DNA of 28,035 nt from Pseudomonadota bacterium (GTDB lineage: Bacteria; Pseudomonadota; Alphaproteobacteria; Reyranellales; Reyranellaceae). The translations under genes and the position numbers were made by a program. Below, in pieces: positions 1-7,509 of the stretch. Positions within the stretch are counted from its first letter, which is position 1; each line of letters starts with the position of its first letter. The stretch spans positions 1 to 28,035 of the forward strand of contig JAEZHS010000448.1 in the NCBI GenBank assembly GCA_023436825.1. The letters run 5' to 3'. The notes under the pieces were generated by a model that did no database searches, was not told the origin of the DNA, and worked only from the letters and a program-made list of their open reading frames with translations.

Positions 1-1
1 C

Positions 2-421
2 CGCGCGGGAAACTTCAAGGAGGCCGCACAGACCTTCGGCGGCATGGACAGCGCTGAAGCGGCCTACGACCAGGGCAATGCGCTCATCATGCTGGGCAAG
101 TACGACGAGGCGATCGGCCGCTACGACCGCGCGCTGGCGCTGCGGCCCGGCTGGGCGGATGCCGAGGCCAATCGTACGCTCGCGGCGTTGCGCGCCGAAC
201 GGATCAAGAAGACGGGCGGCGACTCCGGCGTCGACGAGAAGCCCGACGAGATCGTCTACGACAAAAACAAGAAGAACCAGGCCGGGCAGCAGACAGAGGT
301 CAGTGGCAGACCGATGAGCGACGAGGCGGTGCGCGCCTTGTGGCTGAAGCGCGTGCAGACGCGACCGGCCGACTTTTTGAAGTCGCGCTTCGCCTACCAG
401 CTCCAGGCCGGCGCGCCATGA
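2..421 (+). CDS. VWA/TPR (BatB/BatC-like) protein, C-terminal fragment
   Basis: The reading frame is open from base 2 to the TGA at 419-421, so the 5' end lies outside the window and this is the last ~139 residues. A TPR unit is visible: an alanine-rich helix pair containing DQGNALIMLGKYDEAIGRYD and ending in ALALRPGWADAEANR. A charged linker follows (EKPDEIVYDKNKKNQ), then the ending WLKRVQTRPADFLKSRFAYQ. That ending is characteristic of BatB/BatC-type Bacteroides-aerotolerance proteins, in which a membrane-anchored von Willebrand A domain is followed by TPRs. The stop overlaps the start of the BatD-like gene (ATGA), which is the expected bat gene order. MoxR, BatA and the rest of this protein should lie upstream. 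The function of bat operons is not firmly established; envelope stress is one proposal. Confidence 0.8.
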   Translation, partial: RAGNFKEAAQTFGGMDSAEAAYDQGNALIMLGKYDEAIGRYDRALALRPGWADAEANRTLAALRAERIKKTGGDSGVDEKPDEIVYDKNKKNQAGQQTEVSGRPMSDEAVRALWLKRVQTRPADFLKSRFAYQLQAGAP

Positions 422-1647
422 GATCATGTTCGCAACGCGGGCGCCTCGCCCGCCTCATGCTGCTTCTTCTGACGGTCTGTAGTATTGCGCCTGCATCGGC
501 CCAGACGGTACGGACGACAGTCAAGCCCGAATCGGGTGTGGTGCTGGGCCAGCATGTGCGCGTGCTGGTCGACGTGTTGTTCGAAGGCGGCATGCCGCGG
601 CCGCCGCGAGTCAGCCTGTCCGAGATGCCGGGCGCGCAGATCCTGCGCTACGAGACGCAGGCCACGACCATGAACGAGCGGATCGACGGCAAGGCCTATG
701 TCGGCCAGCGCTTCGAGTTCGCCCTCTATCCGCGGCGCGGCGGCACGCTTGAGATTCCCGCGCCTCAGGTCACTGTGCTCGACGGCGCCGGCGAGGAGAC
801 AGGCCGCGTCTCGGGTGCTGCGACGACGATCGATGTCACCGTACCGGCCGGCGTCGATCCCTCCAAGCCGGTCGTCGCGACGCGCGAGCTCGTTCTTGAT
901 CAGCGCTGGCAGCCGGAGCCCACCACCGTGTTCAAGGCGGGCGATGCCCTCGTGCGCACCATTACGCGCCAGGCCTCCGACATTCCCGGCATGGCGATGC
1001 TCGACCTCGCCTTTCCCGCGCCTCAGGGCGTGCGTGTCTATGTCGAGCCGCCGCAGACCGATGACCGCATCGAACGCGGCGACCTCACGGGGCGCCGCAC
1101 CGATCGGGTCACCTATGTGTTCGAGCGGGGTGGGTCGTTCCCGATTGATACCGTTGCGCAACCCTGGTGGGACCTCGGGGCTGGGCGATTGCGGCAGGCG
1201 GGCGGGCAGGGGGTGACGGTGTCCGTGACCGCCGTCGTGCCGCCTCCGCCGCCTGGCGAGCGACTGAAACTCTGGCTCTACGTCGCCACGACCGCCGTAG
1301 GCGTGCTGTCGCTGATCTGGTGGGCGTGGCCGCGATTCAGCGCGCGCCAGGCAGCCCGCCGGGCACGCTGGGAGAGGTCGGAGCCAAAGGCCTTTCGCGA
1401 CCTACAGGCTGCCTGTCGCCAAGGCGATGCGCGCACCGTCTATCGCGCCTTTGCCGTGTGGCGGCAGCGCATCGCCCGTCCGCTTCCTGCGACATTTGCC
1501 GAGGAAGTCGAGGGGGCACTGTTCGCCGGAGCACCCTGGTCGACCGGCCAAGCGCACGCTTTCGCCGCGCGCCTCGAGCAGTTTCGGCGGGCAGGGCAGG
1601 ACTTGGCTGTCCCTCCGATCCTGCCGCCGCTCAACCCGGCGCGGTGA
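418..1647 (+). CDS. batD: BatD-like membrane-anchored protein
   Basis: The protein has 409 residues. The start is the ATG at 418, which overlaps the previous stop (ATGA) and begins a classical signal peptide: basic MRSCSQRGRLAR, a hydrophobic core, then PASAQ at about residue 29. Further in-frame codons upstream would bury the signal peptide, so I reject them. The mature part is a large beta-rich periplasmic region of about 250 residues. One transmembrane helix lies near residues 284-304 (LYVATTAVGVLSLIWWAW), followed by a basic cytoplasmic tail of about 100 residues. This signal, beta-domain, TM and tail plan matches BatD (oxygen tolerance) proteins, although this one is on the short side. 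Translational coupling to the VWA/TPR gene supports the call. A partner role with the VWA proteins is inferred from context. Confidence 0.75.
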   Translation: MRSCSQRGRLARLMLLLLTVCSIAPASAQTVRTTVKPESGVVLGQHVRVLVDVLFEGGMPRPPRVSLSEMPGAQILRYETQATTMNERIDGKAYVGQRFEFALYPRRGGTLEIPAPQVTVLDGAGEETGRVSGAATTIDVTVPAGVDPSKPVVATRELVLDQRWQPEPTTVFKAGDALVRTITRQASDIPGMAMLDLAFPAPQGVRVYVEPPQTDDRIERGDLTGRRTDRVTYVFERGGSFPIDTVAQPWWDLGAGRLRQAGGQGVTVSVTAVVPPPPPGERLKLWLYVATTAVGVLSLIWWAWPRFSARQAARRARWERSEPKAFRDLQAACRQGDARTVYRAFAVWRQRIARPLPATFAEEVEGALFAGAPWSTGQAHAFAARLEQFRRAGQDLAVPPILPPLNPAR

Positions 1648-1873
1648 GCTGGCCGCACGTCGTGCGCCGACGGCCCGGCGACATCACTTCTTCGGCGGCT
1701 CGTCGTGACGCCGAGGCTCTCGCCCACGGTCGCGATGCCATCGGGGGGAGGCAGCTCGCAGTGCCGATGAATGTGCGGATTTTCACAGACCCTGATGGCG
1801 CATCCTGCGAGCCTTGCGGCGGACGCCACACCAAGGGGCTGGCCCTCGCCGGCGGAAGCGCATGGAGACGGCA
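1648..1873 (+). other. intergenic gap, no convincing gene
   Basis: This 226-bp gap lies between the BatD-like gene and the next reading frame. It contains scattered minus-strand open frames, but none has a ribosome binding site or a recognisable product. No hairpin followed by T residues is obvious. A possible Shine-Dalgarno GGAG at 1864-1867 serves the ATG at 1874. Confidence 0.4.
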
Positions 1874-2953
1874 ATGGCAGAGCAACTACCGGCCGCTTCG
1901 GATCCGGGCGCCGACTTCGAACGCGAGAAATGGCGCGCAGAGATGGCTCTGCGCGAGCGCGAGCTGGCTCTCAAGGAACGCGAAGGATCGCTCTTCAAGA
2001 GCCCGATCGTCGTGTCGGCGATCGCCGTCTTTGTCGGGCTGCTCTCCAATGCCATCTCCGACTGGATCACCAAGGACCGGCGGCTTGCCGAAGAGACCAG
2101 GCAGCGCGAGGCGGCGTTGCTGGTGAAGGCCTTCGAGCACAACGATCCCAACGTGGTGATGGCAAAGCTCAACCTGCTCAACCTCACGGGCATGATCTCG
2201 GACACCAACGAACTGGCGAAGAAGCTGGCGGGGCAGGATTACACGGAGATCGAGAGCAAGATCAAAAGCCTGCCGTCGGAATCGCTGCGACAATATCAGG
2301 CGGCGTTGATCCAGAAGGCGATGGAGAATGACGATGTCGACAAGGTGCTGCGAAAGCTGAAGCTCCTGGACGAGGCCAGCCTCATTCCCGACTACGACAA
2401 GGTTCGCCGAGTTTATGCGACGCTCGGCACGGTGGTCGGGCTTCCCATGACGGCATCGACCGCGTCGGCGGCGTCGACGACAGCCGTGCCGATTGCGACC
2501 GCCTCAACCACGTCGACGGTAACGGCCACCACCTCGGCGGCCGCGGCGCCGACTCCAACGACAACGTCGGCAGCCCCTTGCGCGGCGGCAACCAAATCCA
2601 TGGAGGGATGGATCTTCCTCGGAGGCATCGACGGAAGCCTCAAGAAATGGGTGGTTTCCGACAGCGGCACGCGATCGATCGACTTCGAAACGCCGGAACT
2701 CAATGCCGGCTCGAGCTTCAAGGTCGAGGAGCCGCTGACCAAGGTGGTAATGAATCAATGCCTGCGTACCAAGACCGCGAAGTTCCTGCGTGGCGACGGC
2801 GTCGACGGCCGCAGGCTGCAATCCGCCATCAAGCAGACGCTGCCGTCGGGGACCCGGCTGAGAGTCGTCGCAGTCGATTCCGTCGGCCGGGATGACGCAT
2901 CCAGTGCGCGCAATCCCGTCCTGTGGGCGAGGGTGGAGGTGCTGTCCGACTAG
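1874..2953 (+). CDS. Single-pass membrane protein with internal duplication and Thr/Ala linker, unknown function
   Basis: I do not recognise this 359-residue protein. Its parts can be read in order. Residues 13-38 are a highly charged helix (EREKWRAEMALREREL), probably coiled coil. Residues 43-60 form a hydrophobic helix (SPIVVSAIAVFVGLLSNA), the only clear membrane segment, with no signal peptide before it. Residues 83-118 and 145-179 look like two copies of a helical unit (KAFEHNDPNVVMAKLNLLNL versus KAMENDDVDKVLRKLKLLDE). Residues 193-238 are a low-complexity Thr/Ala/Ser stretch. Residues 243-359 form a compact C-terminal domain beginning GWIFLGGIDGSLKKW. I chose ATG 1874 because GGAG lies 6 bases upstream; ATG 1862 and 1814 are also in frame. 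The gene is probably not coupled to the BatD-like gene because the gap is 226 bp. Confidence 0.7.
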   Translation: MAEQLPAASDPGADFEREKWRAEMALRERELALKEREGSLFKSPIVVSAIAVFVGLLSNAISDWITKDRRLAEETRQREAALLVKAFEHNDPNVVMAKLNLLNLTGMISDTNELAKKLAGQDYTEIESKIKSLPSESLRQYQAALIQKAMENDDVDKVLRKLKLLDEASLIPDYDKVRRVYATLGTVVGLPMTASTASAASTTAVPIATASTTSTVTATTSAAAAPTPTTTSAAPCAAATKSMEGWIFLGGIDGSLKKWVVSDSGTRSIDFETPELNAGSSFKVEEPLTKVVMNQCLRTKTAKFLRGDGVDGRRLQSAIKQTLPSGTRLRVVAVDSVGRDDASSARNPVLWARVEVLSD

Positions 2954-2990
2954 GGCCGACTGTCGCTGAAAGGTGAGTTGTAACTGTAAC

Positions 2991-3047
2991 CCCGAGCGAA
3001 GCGAGGGGCCTTTGAGGCCGCAGGAAGGGTCCCTCGCTGCGCTCGGG
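2991..3047. repeat. PERSEG-type intergenic palindrome
   Basis: A 17-base arm, CCCGAGCGAAGCGAGGG (2991-3007), is matched by CCCTCGCTGCGCTCGGG (3031-3047). This is an inverted repeat with one mismatch and a 23-base middle that itself contains GGCC-TTTGA-GGCC. Read on either strand the arm gives the translated signature PERSEGP, familiar from many bacterial genomes as a dispersed intergenic palindrome. It lies 37 bases after the stop of the upstream gene, so it may end transcription or protect the 3' end, but no T-run follows. Confidence 0.8.
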
Positions 3048-3078
3048 ATGACAGTGCTCCCGCATCAAGCGCAGGGGA

Positions 3079-3107
3079 GTGACGCGTTAAAATACTTCAG
3101 TTATAAT
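3079..3107 (+). promoter_or_regulatory. Sigma-70-like promoter inside repeat copy 1
   Basis: GTGACG (3079-3084) and a consensus TATAAT (3102-3107) are separated by exactly 17 bases. The same layout occurs at the start of repeat copy 2 (18871-18899) with TTGACT and TATATT, so the arrangement is conserved between copies rather than a lone match. No annotated gene starts downstream on this strand before the tail-to-tail neighbour, so a transcript would be non-coding or carry only a tiny frame. Confidence 0.5.
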
Positions 3108-3208
3108 CGGGCTTCCTGCTTCCAGGCGGCGTGGCTCTGTGCATCGTTCATCCGAAACCCATCGCGTACGGCAGGCGCCGTCCCGGCCTTTCCTGCGTTC
3201 GAAAACCA

Positions 3209-3227
3209 GTTGCGAAACTTGCGTAAC
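3209..3227 (+). other. Conserved small hairpin in repeat copy 1
   Basis: GTTGCG-AAACTTG-CGTAAC can fold into a 6-bp stem with a 7-base loop. In copy 2 (19045-19063) the right arm reads CGCAAC. The single stem change turns a G-C pair into a G-U pair on the plus-strand RNA, so pairing survives. One consistent change is weak but suggestive evidence for an RNA made from the plus strand. Confidence 0.4.
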
Positions 3228-3346
3228 TGTCCGAATTCGCCAGGGAGCCCCATCGGTAGTGGGTCGGCTTCCCAAGCACCGCTACGACCTCTGTCGGAAA
3301 TGCCGGGAGTACCGGAAACTCCTTGGCGATGACGGCATTGCATGCA

Positions 3347-3496
3347 CTTGGCCCCCGTCGCGCTGCGCCGAGGAACGCGCATTGTCGTTTCTGTCGCTGT
3401 TCAGGCGACAGTACCCGGCCGCGGCCAGTGCTGGAAGGATCCGCGGCAGCGAGGGCTTGCGGCAATTTCCCGCGGGATCGCGCGAACGCGACTCCG
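3347..3496. other. Remainder of convergent gap with a 7-bp hairpin
   Basis: This stretch separates the repeat from the end of the minus-strand reductase-like gene. It contains a perfect hairpin, CTGTCGC (3391-3397) with GCGACAG (3405-3411) and a 7-base loop. That lies 86 bases past the minus-strand stop and has no T-run on either side. I see no gene here. Confidence 0.35.
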
Positions 3497-4567
3497 TCAG
3501 GCAGCCGCTGCCTTCTTGCGGTTGGCCTCGAGTCGCCGATCGACCAGGGCCACGCCGCGGTCGATCTCGGGATGGCTGAGACCTTTCTCGCGGGCGATGA
3601 GCTGCACCAGCTTGTCGGCGCGCTCGATGAAGGGCACGCCGTTGTTCAGAGCGCGCGCCGCCGATGCCGGACGCACCAGGCTCTGGGCGGCGGCGGCGTA
3701 CTTCTCGAACGGCACGAGGTCCTTCGGATCGGCGCCGAGCTTGACGCAAAGATCGAGCACGAAGTTGTAGACCGAGCGCGAGGTGTCGATGTCGCTGTGC
3801 ACGGCCTCCTGCGCCGTGCGCATGCCGTCCTCGGTGACACAGCGGTAGTTGCCGGCCAGCAGCATCGCCCATTTGGCCAGCGGCACGAACACCGAGTCGT
3901 AGACCTTGAGCTTGACCGGCAGCTCGATCTTGCCCTCGGGCGTATCGAAGCGTGCCGCCTCGACGTCCTTCTCGAGCTGGCTCAGGATCGCCGTCAGCTT
4001 GTCGTCCTTGAAGCGCGCGACCTTGAAATTGGTCGGCAGAGTCACCTGCAGGAAGTTGACCTTCTCCTCCGGCGGCCGGATCGCCTGCGGGTCTGGACTG
4101 TTCAGCGTGATGCGCTCGGGGTCGAAGCTGTCCCACACCGAGGCGTCGGTGTAGGCGGGCTTGAGCTTGTCGCAATCGAGCCCGGGGATGCGCCGCAGAT
4201 AGGCGAGCGGCGGCATGTTCATGATCGACATGCACGGCACCTTCGACTTGCCGACGGCATCGAGGAGCTGGCGCACGCCGTCCACGCGATATTGCGGCTC
4301 CTGCATGGCAAGGCCGATCAGGTCGTAGTCGCCCGGGTTGACGCCGGCCACGCCGCCGGCGGTCACCTTGCCGGGCAGCTTGCGCGATTCGAGCAGGACC
4401 GGGTCCTTGCGGCCGCGGACCGGCAGGCGGACCTTGAAGCCCTCCTGGTTGATCAGGTCGGCTTCGGCCGGCAGGCAGATGAGATGGATCGAATGGCCGC
4501 CGAATAACATTTTCGACGCGAGGAGCGAGCCGTAGGACGCCCCCAGCAGCAGGATCTTGTAAGCCAT
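3497..4567 (-). CDS. Ketopantoate reductase-like NAD(P)-binding protein
   Basis: The product has 356 residues. The start at 4567 (MAYKILLLGASYGS) has AAGGGAGA 7 bases upstream, so I prefer it to the ATG 18 bases earlier. The N-terminus is a Rossmann beta-alpha unit with GASYGS (residues 9-14) where the family normally has GxGxxG. It is followed by an acceptor-like strand and the YDLIGLAMQEPQYR segment that resembles the second half of an ApbA/PanE-type binding domain. The rest is helical, as in 2-dehydropantoate 2-reductase and opine-dehydrogenase relatives. The substrate cannot be told from sequence. There are no pantothenate genes nearby, so I do not call it panE. It stands alone, divergent from the phospholipase D gene, with the repeat-containing gap behind it. 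Confidence 0.65.
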   Translation of the reverse strand: MAYKILLLGASYGSLLASKMLFGGHSIHLICLPAEADLINQEGFKVRLPVRGRKDPVLLESRKLPGKVTAGGVAGVNPGDYDLIGLAMQEPQYRVDGVRQLLDAVGKSKVPCMSIMNMPPLAYLRRIPGLDCDKLKPAYTDASVWDSFDPERITLNSPDPQAIRPPEEKVNFLQVTLPTNFKVARFKDDKLTAILSQLEKDVEAARFDTPEGKIELPVKLKVYDSVFVPLAKWAMLLAGNYRCVTEDGMRTAQEAVHSDIDTSRSVYNFVLDLCVKLGADPKDLVPFEKYAAAAQSLVRPASAARALNNGVPFIERADKLVQLIAREKGLSHPEIDRGVALVDRRLEANRKKAAAA

Positions 4568-4681
4568 TTGCCGATCTCCCTTCACGATTCCTCAGCGCGC
4601 CTTCACTATAGCTTCCCTCGGCTGGCGCTGCGCCGTCAATTGCGCTGGACAACCATTTGCCGGCCTGCGCGTTGAGGGGCG

Positions 4682-6772
4682 ATGAATTTTCTGCGGGCGA
4701 AGCATAATGTCTGGCGGATCGAGCGGGCCAACCGGGCTGCAGTCCTGATCGACGCCGCCGCCTTCTTCGAGGCCGTCCGCGGCGCCTGCCTCAAGGCCGA
4801 GCGCAGCATCCTGGTGGTCGGCTGGGACATCGACAGCCGCACGCCGCTGGTCGGCGCCGACGGCAGGTCGCGCGACGGTCTGCCCAGCAGCTTCGCCGAT
4901 TTCCTGAGCGAGCTCGTGCGGACCCGGCCCGACCTGCAGGTCCATCTCCTGCTGTGGGACTACTCGCTGCTCTATGCCGGCGAGCGCGAGCTGCTGCCGC
5001 GCCTGTCGCTCGGCTGGCGGATGCCGGAGCACGTGACGCTCTGCATCGACAATTCGGTGCCCTTCGGCAGCTCGCAGCACCAGAAGATCGTGGTGATCGA
5101 CGATGCGGTGGCGTTTTCCGGCGGTCTCGATCTCACGATCCGCCGCTGGGACACCACCGCCCATTCGGCGGAGAACAATCATCGCGTCGATCCGTCGGGC
5201 CATCCTTACCGGCCATTCCACGACGTCCAGATGATGGTCGACGGCGGCGCGGCGCATGCCCTGGCGCTGCTGGCGCGCGAGCGCTGGTGTCGCGCCAACG
5301 GCGGCGCGCCGCAGGTCGAGCCGCGCGGCGATCCTTGGCCCGAGACGGTGCTGCCGGATTTCACCGATGTCGATGTCGGCATTGCCCGCACCCAGCCGCG
5401 CTATGACGGCGAGGAGGCGGTGCGCGAGGCCGAGATGCTGTTCGTCGATTCGATCGACCTGGCCGAGCGCGAGATCTACATCGAGAACCAGTTCCTGAGC
5501 TCGCCGCTGATCGCCGATCGGCTGGCCAACCGCCTGCGCGATCGCCCCGGGCTCGAGGTGGTGATCGTGGCGCCACGCACCCATGATTCCTGGGTCGAGC
5601 GGCACACCATGCGCAATGGTCGCATCCGCTTCTGGCGGCGCCTGCGCGCCACCGGCGGCGACCGTGTGCGCCTGCTCTATCCCGCGGTGGAGCAGGGCGG
5701 CAGGGCTACCGACACCATGATCCATTCCAAGGTCATGGTGGTCGACGACCGTTTCCTGCGCGTCGGCTCGGCCAACATGAACAATCGCTCGATGGGCGCC
5801 GACACCGAATGCGACCTTGCCATCGAGGCGCACACCGATCGCGAGCGCACGGCCATCCTCGACATCCGTAACCGCCTGCTGGGTGAGCATTGCGGCGTCG
5901 AAGCTGCCGACGTGGCGGCGTTTTTGGCGAGACACGGTTCATTGGTGCGCGCCGCCGACGCGCTCAGCGCCAACGGGCACAGCTTGCGCCCGATCGACGA
6001 TGGCGAGCCCGATGAAGGCGGCCTGTCCGGCGTCGTCGAGCGCCTTGCCGACCCGCCGCGGCCGATCCGGCCGGCACGGTTGGCGCGTCATCTGGTGGCG
6101 CGCCTGCGGCCGCTGCTGGTGGCGCTTGCCTGCGCCCTGGTCGTCCTCGGTATCGCACTGGCGTGGCGCTACACGCCGCTTTCGGCGCTGGTGACGTCCG
6201 ACAACGTCCATACGGTCCTGAGGAGCGTGCGCGGCGAGCCCTGGGCGATCGTGGTTGTCGTCACGGTGTTCGTGCTGGCGGGCGCTATCGTCTTTCCGCT
6301 CAACCTCCTGATCCTGGCGACGGCCGCCGTCTTCGGACCATGGCTCGGCATCCTCTATGGCGGCGCCGGCGCCGTAAGCAGCGGCGTGGTCATGTTCCTC
6401 ATCGGCGGCCGGCTCGGCCGCGAGGCGCTCCATCGCATGCTGGGCGAACGCTGGCGGCACGGCCTCGAAGGCGTGCGCAAGCGCGGCCTGCTGGCGGTCG
6501 TGACCTTCCGCCTGCTGCCAGTGGTGCCGTTCACGCTGGTCAATCTCGCGGCCGGGGCGAGCGGCATCCGCTTCGTCGATTTCCTGGTCGGCACGATCAT
6601 CGGCATGCTGCCCGGCTTGGTGCTGCTGTCGATCATGGGCAACCGCATCATGAGGATCCTGGCCGAGCCGAGCGCGTCCGACATTGCGATCCTAATCCTT
6701 TGCGTCGCCGGCCTGATCGCGCTGGCCGTTGCGGCGCAGGCCCTGCTGGGGCGCCGTGGAAAGCGCGCATGA
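4682..6772 (+). CDS. Phospholipase D / cardiolipin-synthase-like protein fused to a VTT (DedA-like) membrane domain
   Basis: The protein has 696 residues and starts at ATG 4682 with GAGGGG close upstream. Two HKD catalytic motifs are present: HQKIVVID (H133, K135, D140) followed by SGGLDL, and HSKVMVVDD (H348, K350, D355) followed by VGSANMNNRS. Together they form the two-lobed PLD active site used by cardiolipin synthases and bacterial phospholipases D. From about residue 465 there are several hydrophobic helices, including a VTT/SNARE-associated domain (residues ~515-640, with VFGPWLGILYGG and RLLPVVPFTLVN). The catalytic part lacks the N-terminal membrane hairpin of ClsA and looks more like ClsB. 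The stop overlaps the start of the next gene, so the two are translationally coupled. A role in membrane phospholipid synthesis or turnover is likely; the exact reaction is not shown. Confidence 0.85.
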   Translation: MNFLRAKHNVWRIERANRAAVLIDAAAFFEAVRGACLKAERSILVVGWDIDSRTPLVGADGRSRDGLPSSFADFLSELVRTRPDLQVHLLLWDYSLLYAGERELLPRLSLGWRMPEHVTLCIDNSVPFGSSQHQKIVVIDDAVAFSGGLDLTIRRWDTTAHSAENNHRVDPSGHPYRPFHDVQMMVDGGAAHALALLARERWCRANGGAPQVEPRGDPWPETVLPDFTDVDVGIARTQPRYDGEEAVREAEMLFVDSIDLAEREIYIENQFLSSPLIADRLANRLRDRPGLEVVIVAPRTHDSWVERHTMRNGRIRFWRRLRATGGDRVRLLYPAVEQGGRATDTMIHSKVMVVDDRFLRVGSANMNNRSMGADTECDLAIEAHTDRERTAILDIRNRLLGEHCGVEAADVAAFLARHGSLVRAADALSANGHSLRPIDDGEPDEGGLSGVVERLADPPRPIRPARLARHLVARLRPLLVALACALVVLGIALAWRYTPLSALVTSDNVHTVLRSVRGEPWAIVVVVTVFVLAGAIVFPLNLLILATAAVFGPWLGILYGGAGAVSSGVVMFLIGGRLGREALHRMLGERWRHGLEGVRKRGLLAVVTFRLLPVVPFTLVNLAAGASGIRFVDFLVGTIIGMLPGLVLLSIMGNRIMRILAEPSASDIAILILCVAGLIALAVAAQALLGRRGKRA

Positions 6773-7479
6773 GCCTGACGGCCGGCCAGCTGGTCCGCGT
6801 CATGACGTGGAACATCCACGGCGCCGTCGGCCGCAATCCGCGCTTCGATCTCGAGCGCGTCGTCGCCCTGGTGCAGCGCCACCGTCCCGACATCGTCGCC
6901 CTCCAGGAGATCGATTCGCGCCGCGCCCGCGAGGCGCATGTCGACGATCCGTTCAAGGTGCTTCAGGAATCGCTCGGCAATCACGGTATTGGCGCCAAGA
7001 CCGTGACGACGGCCGACGGCGAGTACGGCCAGGCGCTGATCAGTCGCTGGCCGATGGCCAACACCGAGATCCACGACCTGTCGTTCCCCGAGCGTGAGCC
7101 GCGCCGGGCGATCTGCAGCGACATCCAGACGCCGGGCGGGCCGTTGCGGGTGATCGCGACGCACCTCGGCCTGAGCTTCCGCGAGCGCCACAGCCAGGCG
7201 GTGGCGCTGCTGAAGATGCTGGACAACCTGCGCACGACCACGGTGGCGCTGGGTGACTTCAACGACTGGCTGTGGGCGGGCTCGGTCCGTCGCAGCCTCG
7301 GACGGGTGCTGCCGGGCTATACGCGCCATCGCACGTTCCCGTCGGCATGCCCCCTGTTCCATCTCGATCGGGTCTATCTCTGGCCGCGTGCGGCGCTGGT
7401 GGGCAGCCACACCGACCCCGAAGCGCGCGCGATATCGGATCACCTGCCGGTCATCAGCGACATCCGGCTGGCCCCATAG
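6769..7479 (+). CDS. Endonuclease/exonuclease/phosphatase family protein
   Basis: The protein has 236 residues and starts at the ATGA overlap with the phospholipase D stop (6769). It carries the ordered metal-phosphoesterase motifs of the EEP fold: MTWNIHG (N15), LQEID (E47), ATHLG (H132), GDFNDW (D163, N165) and SDHLPV (D224, H225). No signal peptide or membrane segment is seen. The same partnership, an EEP protein encoded next to a ClsB-type phospholipase D, exists in E. coli as ybhP-clsB. That supports a linked role in lipid metabolism more than DNA repair, though the substrate is not proven. The frame is open far upstream, but starting there would ignore the coupling. Confidence 0.85.
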   Translation: MSLTAGQLVRVMTWNIHGAVGRNPRFDLERVVALVQRHRPDIVALQEIDSRRAREAHVDDPFKVLQESLGNHGIGAKTVTTADGEYGQALISRWPMANTEIHDLSFPEREPRRAICSDIQTPGGPLRVIATHLGLSFRERHSQAVALLKMLDNLRTTTVALGDFNDWLWAGSVRRSLGRVLPGYTRHRTFPSACPLFHLDRVYLWPRAALVGSHTDPEARAISDHLPVISDIRLAP

Positions 7480-7509
7480 TGATGCCGCAAAGGCGGGCGA
7501 TAGCGGCCC

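Larger units (their letters stand above)
3079..3346 (+). repeat. Dispersed promoter-bearing repeat, copy 1
   Basis: This element of about 268 bp shares colinear blocks with 18871-19185. The blocks are a promoter, a 24-base block at 3136-3159 (21 of 24 identical), a 31-base block at 3209-3239 (29 of 31 identical) and an end block GACGGCATTGCATGCA at 3331-3346 (15 of 16 identical). Most differences in these blocks are transitions, with only the end block carrying a transversion. Spacing between the last two blocks is nearly equal in both copies (91 and 94 bases), whereas the middle is 44 bases shorter here. I see no transposase, terminal inverted repeats or target duplication. It sits between two converging genes. 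It could be a transcribed small RNA family, a decayed MITE-like element or another dispersed repeat. Confidence 0.75.

Noticed and set aside
340..417. Extended N-terminus for the BatD-like protein
   Set aside because: It would place 26 residues before a textbook signal peptide and overlap the VWA/TPR gene by 82 bases. The ATGA overlap at 418 is the natural start.
1631..1885. Minus-strand small frames between the BatD-like gene and the next gene
   Set aside because: They are Arg/Ala/Pro-rich, have no ribosome site and overlap both neighbours. I left the stretch as intergenic.
3282..3579. Short frames within repeat copy 1 read as proteins (for example, a GTG-started MHRSSETH frame)
   Set aside because: The matching frame in copy 2 shifts partway, starts lack ribosome sites and similarity stays at nucleotide level. 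A non-coding repeat explains it better.
4592..5935. Long minus-strand open frame (447 codons) under the phospholipase D gene
   Set aside because: It is an antisense shadow of a gene with two intact HKD motifs. Its translation is rich in Arg, His, Asp and Gly, with no domain or ribosome site.
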